Origin: Capitulum mitella
Taxonomy: Eukaryota > Arthropoda > Thecostraca > Pollicipedomorpha > Pollicipedidae
Assembly: GCA_030062745.1 (NCBI GenBank)
Contig: CP099840.1
Coordinates: forward strand, 9,523,033-9,587,032
Direction of reading: 5' to 3'
Length of the DNA stretch: 64,000 bases
Below, piece after piece: positions 62,302-64,000 of the stretch. The position numbers and the translations under genes are program-made. Under the pieces are notes generated by a model. That model did not search any database. It was not told the DNA's origin and worked only from the letters and a program-made list of their open reading frames with translations. Within the stretch, counting starts at the first letter, position 1, and the number at the start of each line of letters is the position of its first letter.

Positions 62302-64000
62302 GGTCGGCCGGGGAACAGGCTGAGGACTGGGCTCGTTTTCACCTGTTTCGCCGGTCTAGAAGGCCTTCGGACCCACAGGCAGACGTCCTGAGTCGCATCC
62401 CACATTTCGCGATGGCAGCACGCCTCGCACGACAAAGGAAGAATGTGTTGTTTAAGACTTTCGGCGGACTATTATTCAGCTCAAGATCGTTCTCATGACA
62501 ATGCCGGGCTGGCATTTTTAGATAAATGAGAATCAACTTCACCAACCACCATTGCTTGGCGAAGAGAACAGCCATTACAGCGGTGAGCTTGGAGTTGTCT
62601 TATCGTTGCTAACAGTTCGTTGCGTATCCAGTGTCACTGATGCACAATATTCCGTCTTGAAATTTAATAAAAGAGGTATCTGATAATTCAGAGTCCTTTG
62701 CCATTCCTCAAAGTTTAGATCATCGTTGTTCGAAGGAAATTTAAAGACGTGAGCAGTGTGCGAGTTAAAAATACGATGTACATCATTCACAAATGTCTCG
62801 CCGTTCACGACTTACGGAGAACTCCCACTGCCGCCGTCTTGGTGGCAATCCACTGATTCCGTTCATTCAGAAGCAATGGACAATTGTGTCCATAAAAGCG
62901 TCGATAGAGAGCCAAAATACAGATTTCGAAGCAAATGATGATTTGCAGGTACGACCAAGCCCGCATGGATGGATATGCGTAAATGTCTTAAGAACTTCGA
63001 CGTTATGAACATGAAAATCTCTGTATGGTCCTGTGTACATGCAAAGATTCTCATGATGCAGCTTTTCAGGGTACACATGAATAAAAGGAAGCGTTTAATG
63101 CCATAAAAGCCTGTATGTCCTCGCTTTTAATGATATTCCTTCGTCATTGGGCAGCTTTCAGCCATAGTGGGAAAGTCCAACCATGGCGAATTTCCCCAAC
63201 CGACGAAAACGTACCGATTTCTGCCGAAATGACAAAATCTATGGAGTTTCTGTACATCCAACGACCCCTTTTACTCAAATGGACTCTGAAAAACTTGATC
63301 AATAACCATCTGAGTGAAATGTCGTTATGAAATCATACTAAAGATGCAGCTGCGATGTTCTAATCAGACAAAACAGGCAATTCCTTTATTGTGGAACATG
63401 CTGTCATGTTTCTAGTCGTAGTCTTCCTCGTAACATTGACCTCTGAGGCATAACTTGCAAGCGCTTACCTAGTACCGTCCCGCAAACGCCATGCAAACGA
63501 CACGCAACTACGACACAGAAGCTTGTTTTAAACACAGATGAGGACAAAACATGGCTCCTTTCTATTTTTTCGTTGCAGAACTCCTTTGCTGCGCACCATG
63601 CAGCCCTGTACTGTAGGCTGCATATTGCATTCTTGCGAAGTAGGGATGAGCCAACATCTCCAGTTTAGCACAAGGAAATCCCAGTCACGATGGAACTCGG
63701 AAGGTATGGACAATGAAATATGAAAATGCGGCCGAACATTCCAATGTCGTGGAATTTTGGTAAAACGGTACGGTCTTCGGATATCTGTGTGTGCGTATAC
63801 ATGTGTGTTTCGTACGTACATGAGTATCAAGTATGCCTAACCGAGCCATTTTTATGATCATTCAACTTTTGGTGTTGTTTTTGCCAGGATCACTGAAGCT
63901 TTAATGCCAGGCTTTAATGGAAAACAAACGGATGATCGTGCTTTAATGAAGATTTGTCTGAGGGATGTGCGGGCATTAAACTTGACCAGAGCAACTTGCG
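62302..64000. other. AT-rich flank, no gene supported
   Basis: Short frames only. A 77-codon minus-strand frame (62575-62808) has protein-like composition (FVNDVHRIFNSHTAHVF) but no family was recognised. Confidence 0.35.

Noticed and set aside
1-64000. Endogenous retrovirus, LTR element, Polinton or toxin remnants
   Set aside because: No LTR pair, reverse transcriptase, integrase, capsid or envelope-like sequence, and no toxin-like frame, was recognised.

Overview
The window is metazoan genomic DNA. Two multi-exon, intron-rich genes can be reconstructed, both on the minus strand. They sit in repeat-rich DNA with several CpG-rich, GC-rich islands. An arthropod is the best guess, and a crustacean is plausible: one gene is a secreted animal haem peroxidase of the peroxinectin/chorion-peroxidase type and the other is an SLCO/OATP transporter. 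The lineage call is inference, because no species-diagnostic sequence was recognised.

Peroxidase gene (minus, 10279 to 610, continuing past the left edge of the window): eleven exons join with fully consistent splice phases into 702 codons. They encode a signal peptide, a long Pro/Ala/Gly-rich extension and the haem peroxidase domain as far as the proximal histidine. The last exons lie outside the window. The donor of exon 7 sits in a 49-bp tandem repeat that copies the splice site several times.

OATP gene (minus, 49549 to 33070): eleven coding exons join into one open frame of 733 codons with a stop. It carries the OATP signature DPRWIGAWWLG, a Cys-rich Kazal-like extracellular loop and the expected hydrophobic segments. 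Its introns hold an unusual number of unrelated minisatellites and microsatellites. A non-coding 5' exon is likely upstream of 49549.

Repeats: an inverted-repeat element of about 1.4 kb (15065-16460) with about 300-bp terminal arms; a 260-bp hAT-type MITE (62034-62293) with a perfect 8-bp target duplication; a tRNA-derived SINE family; two further short interspersed families, with four and three copies; a nested palindrome cluster (12105-12268); and minisatellites with 21-, 24-, 30-, 49- and about 70-bp units. No intact transposase, reverse transcriptase, capsid gene, rRNA, CRISPR array or confident tRNA gene was recognised.

The interval 10.5-32 kb and the region right of 50 kb contain no gene I can support. 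The GC-rich islands between 50.9 and 62 kb, and those at 25.7 and 32.3 kb, may hold promoters or 5' exons. Nothing in the window convincingly forms a new biological system. The most interesting structures are the duplicated splice donor in the peroxidase gene and the palindrome cluster.
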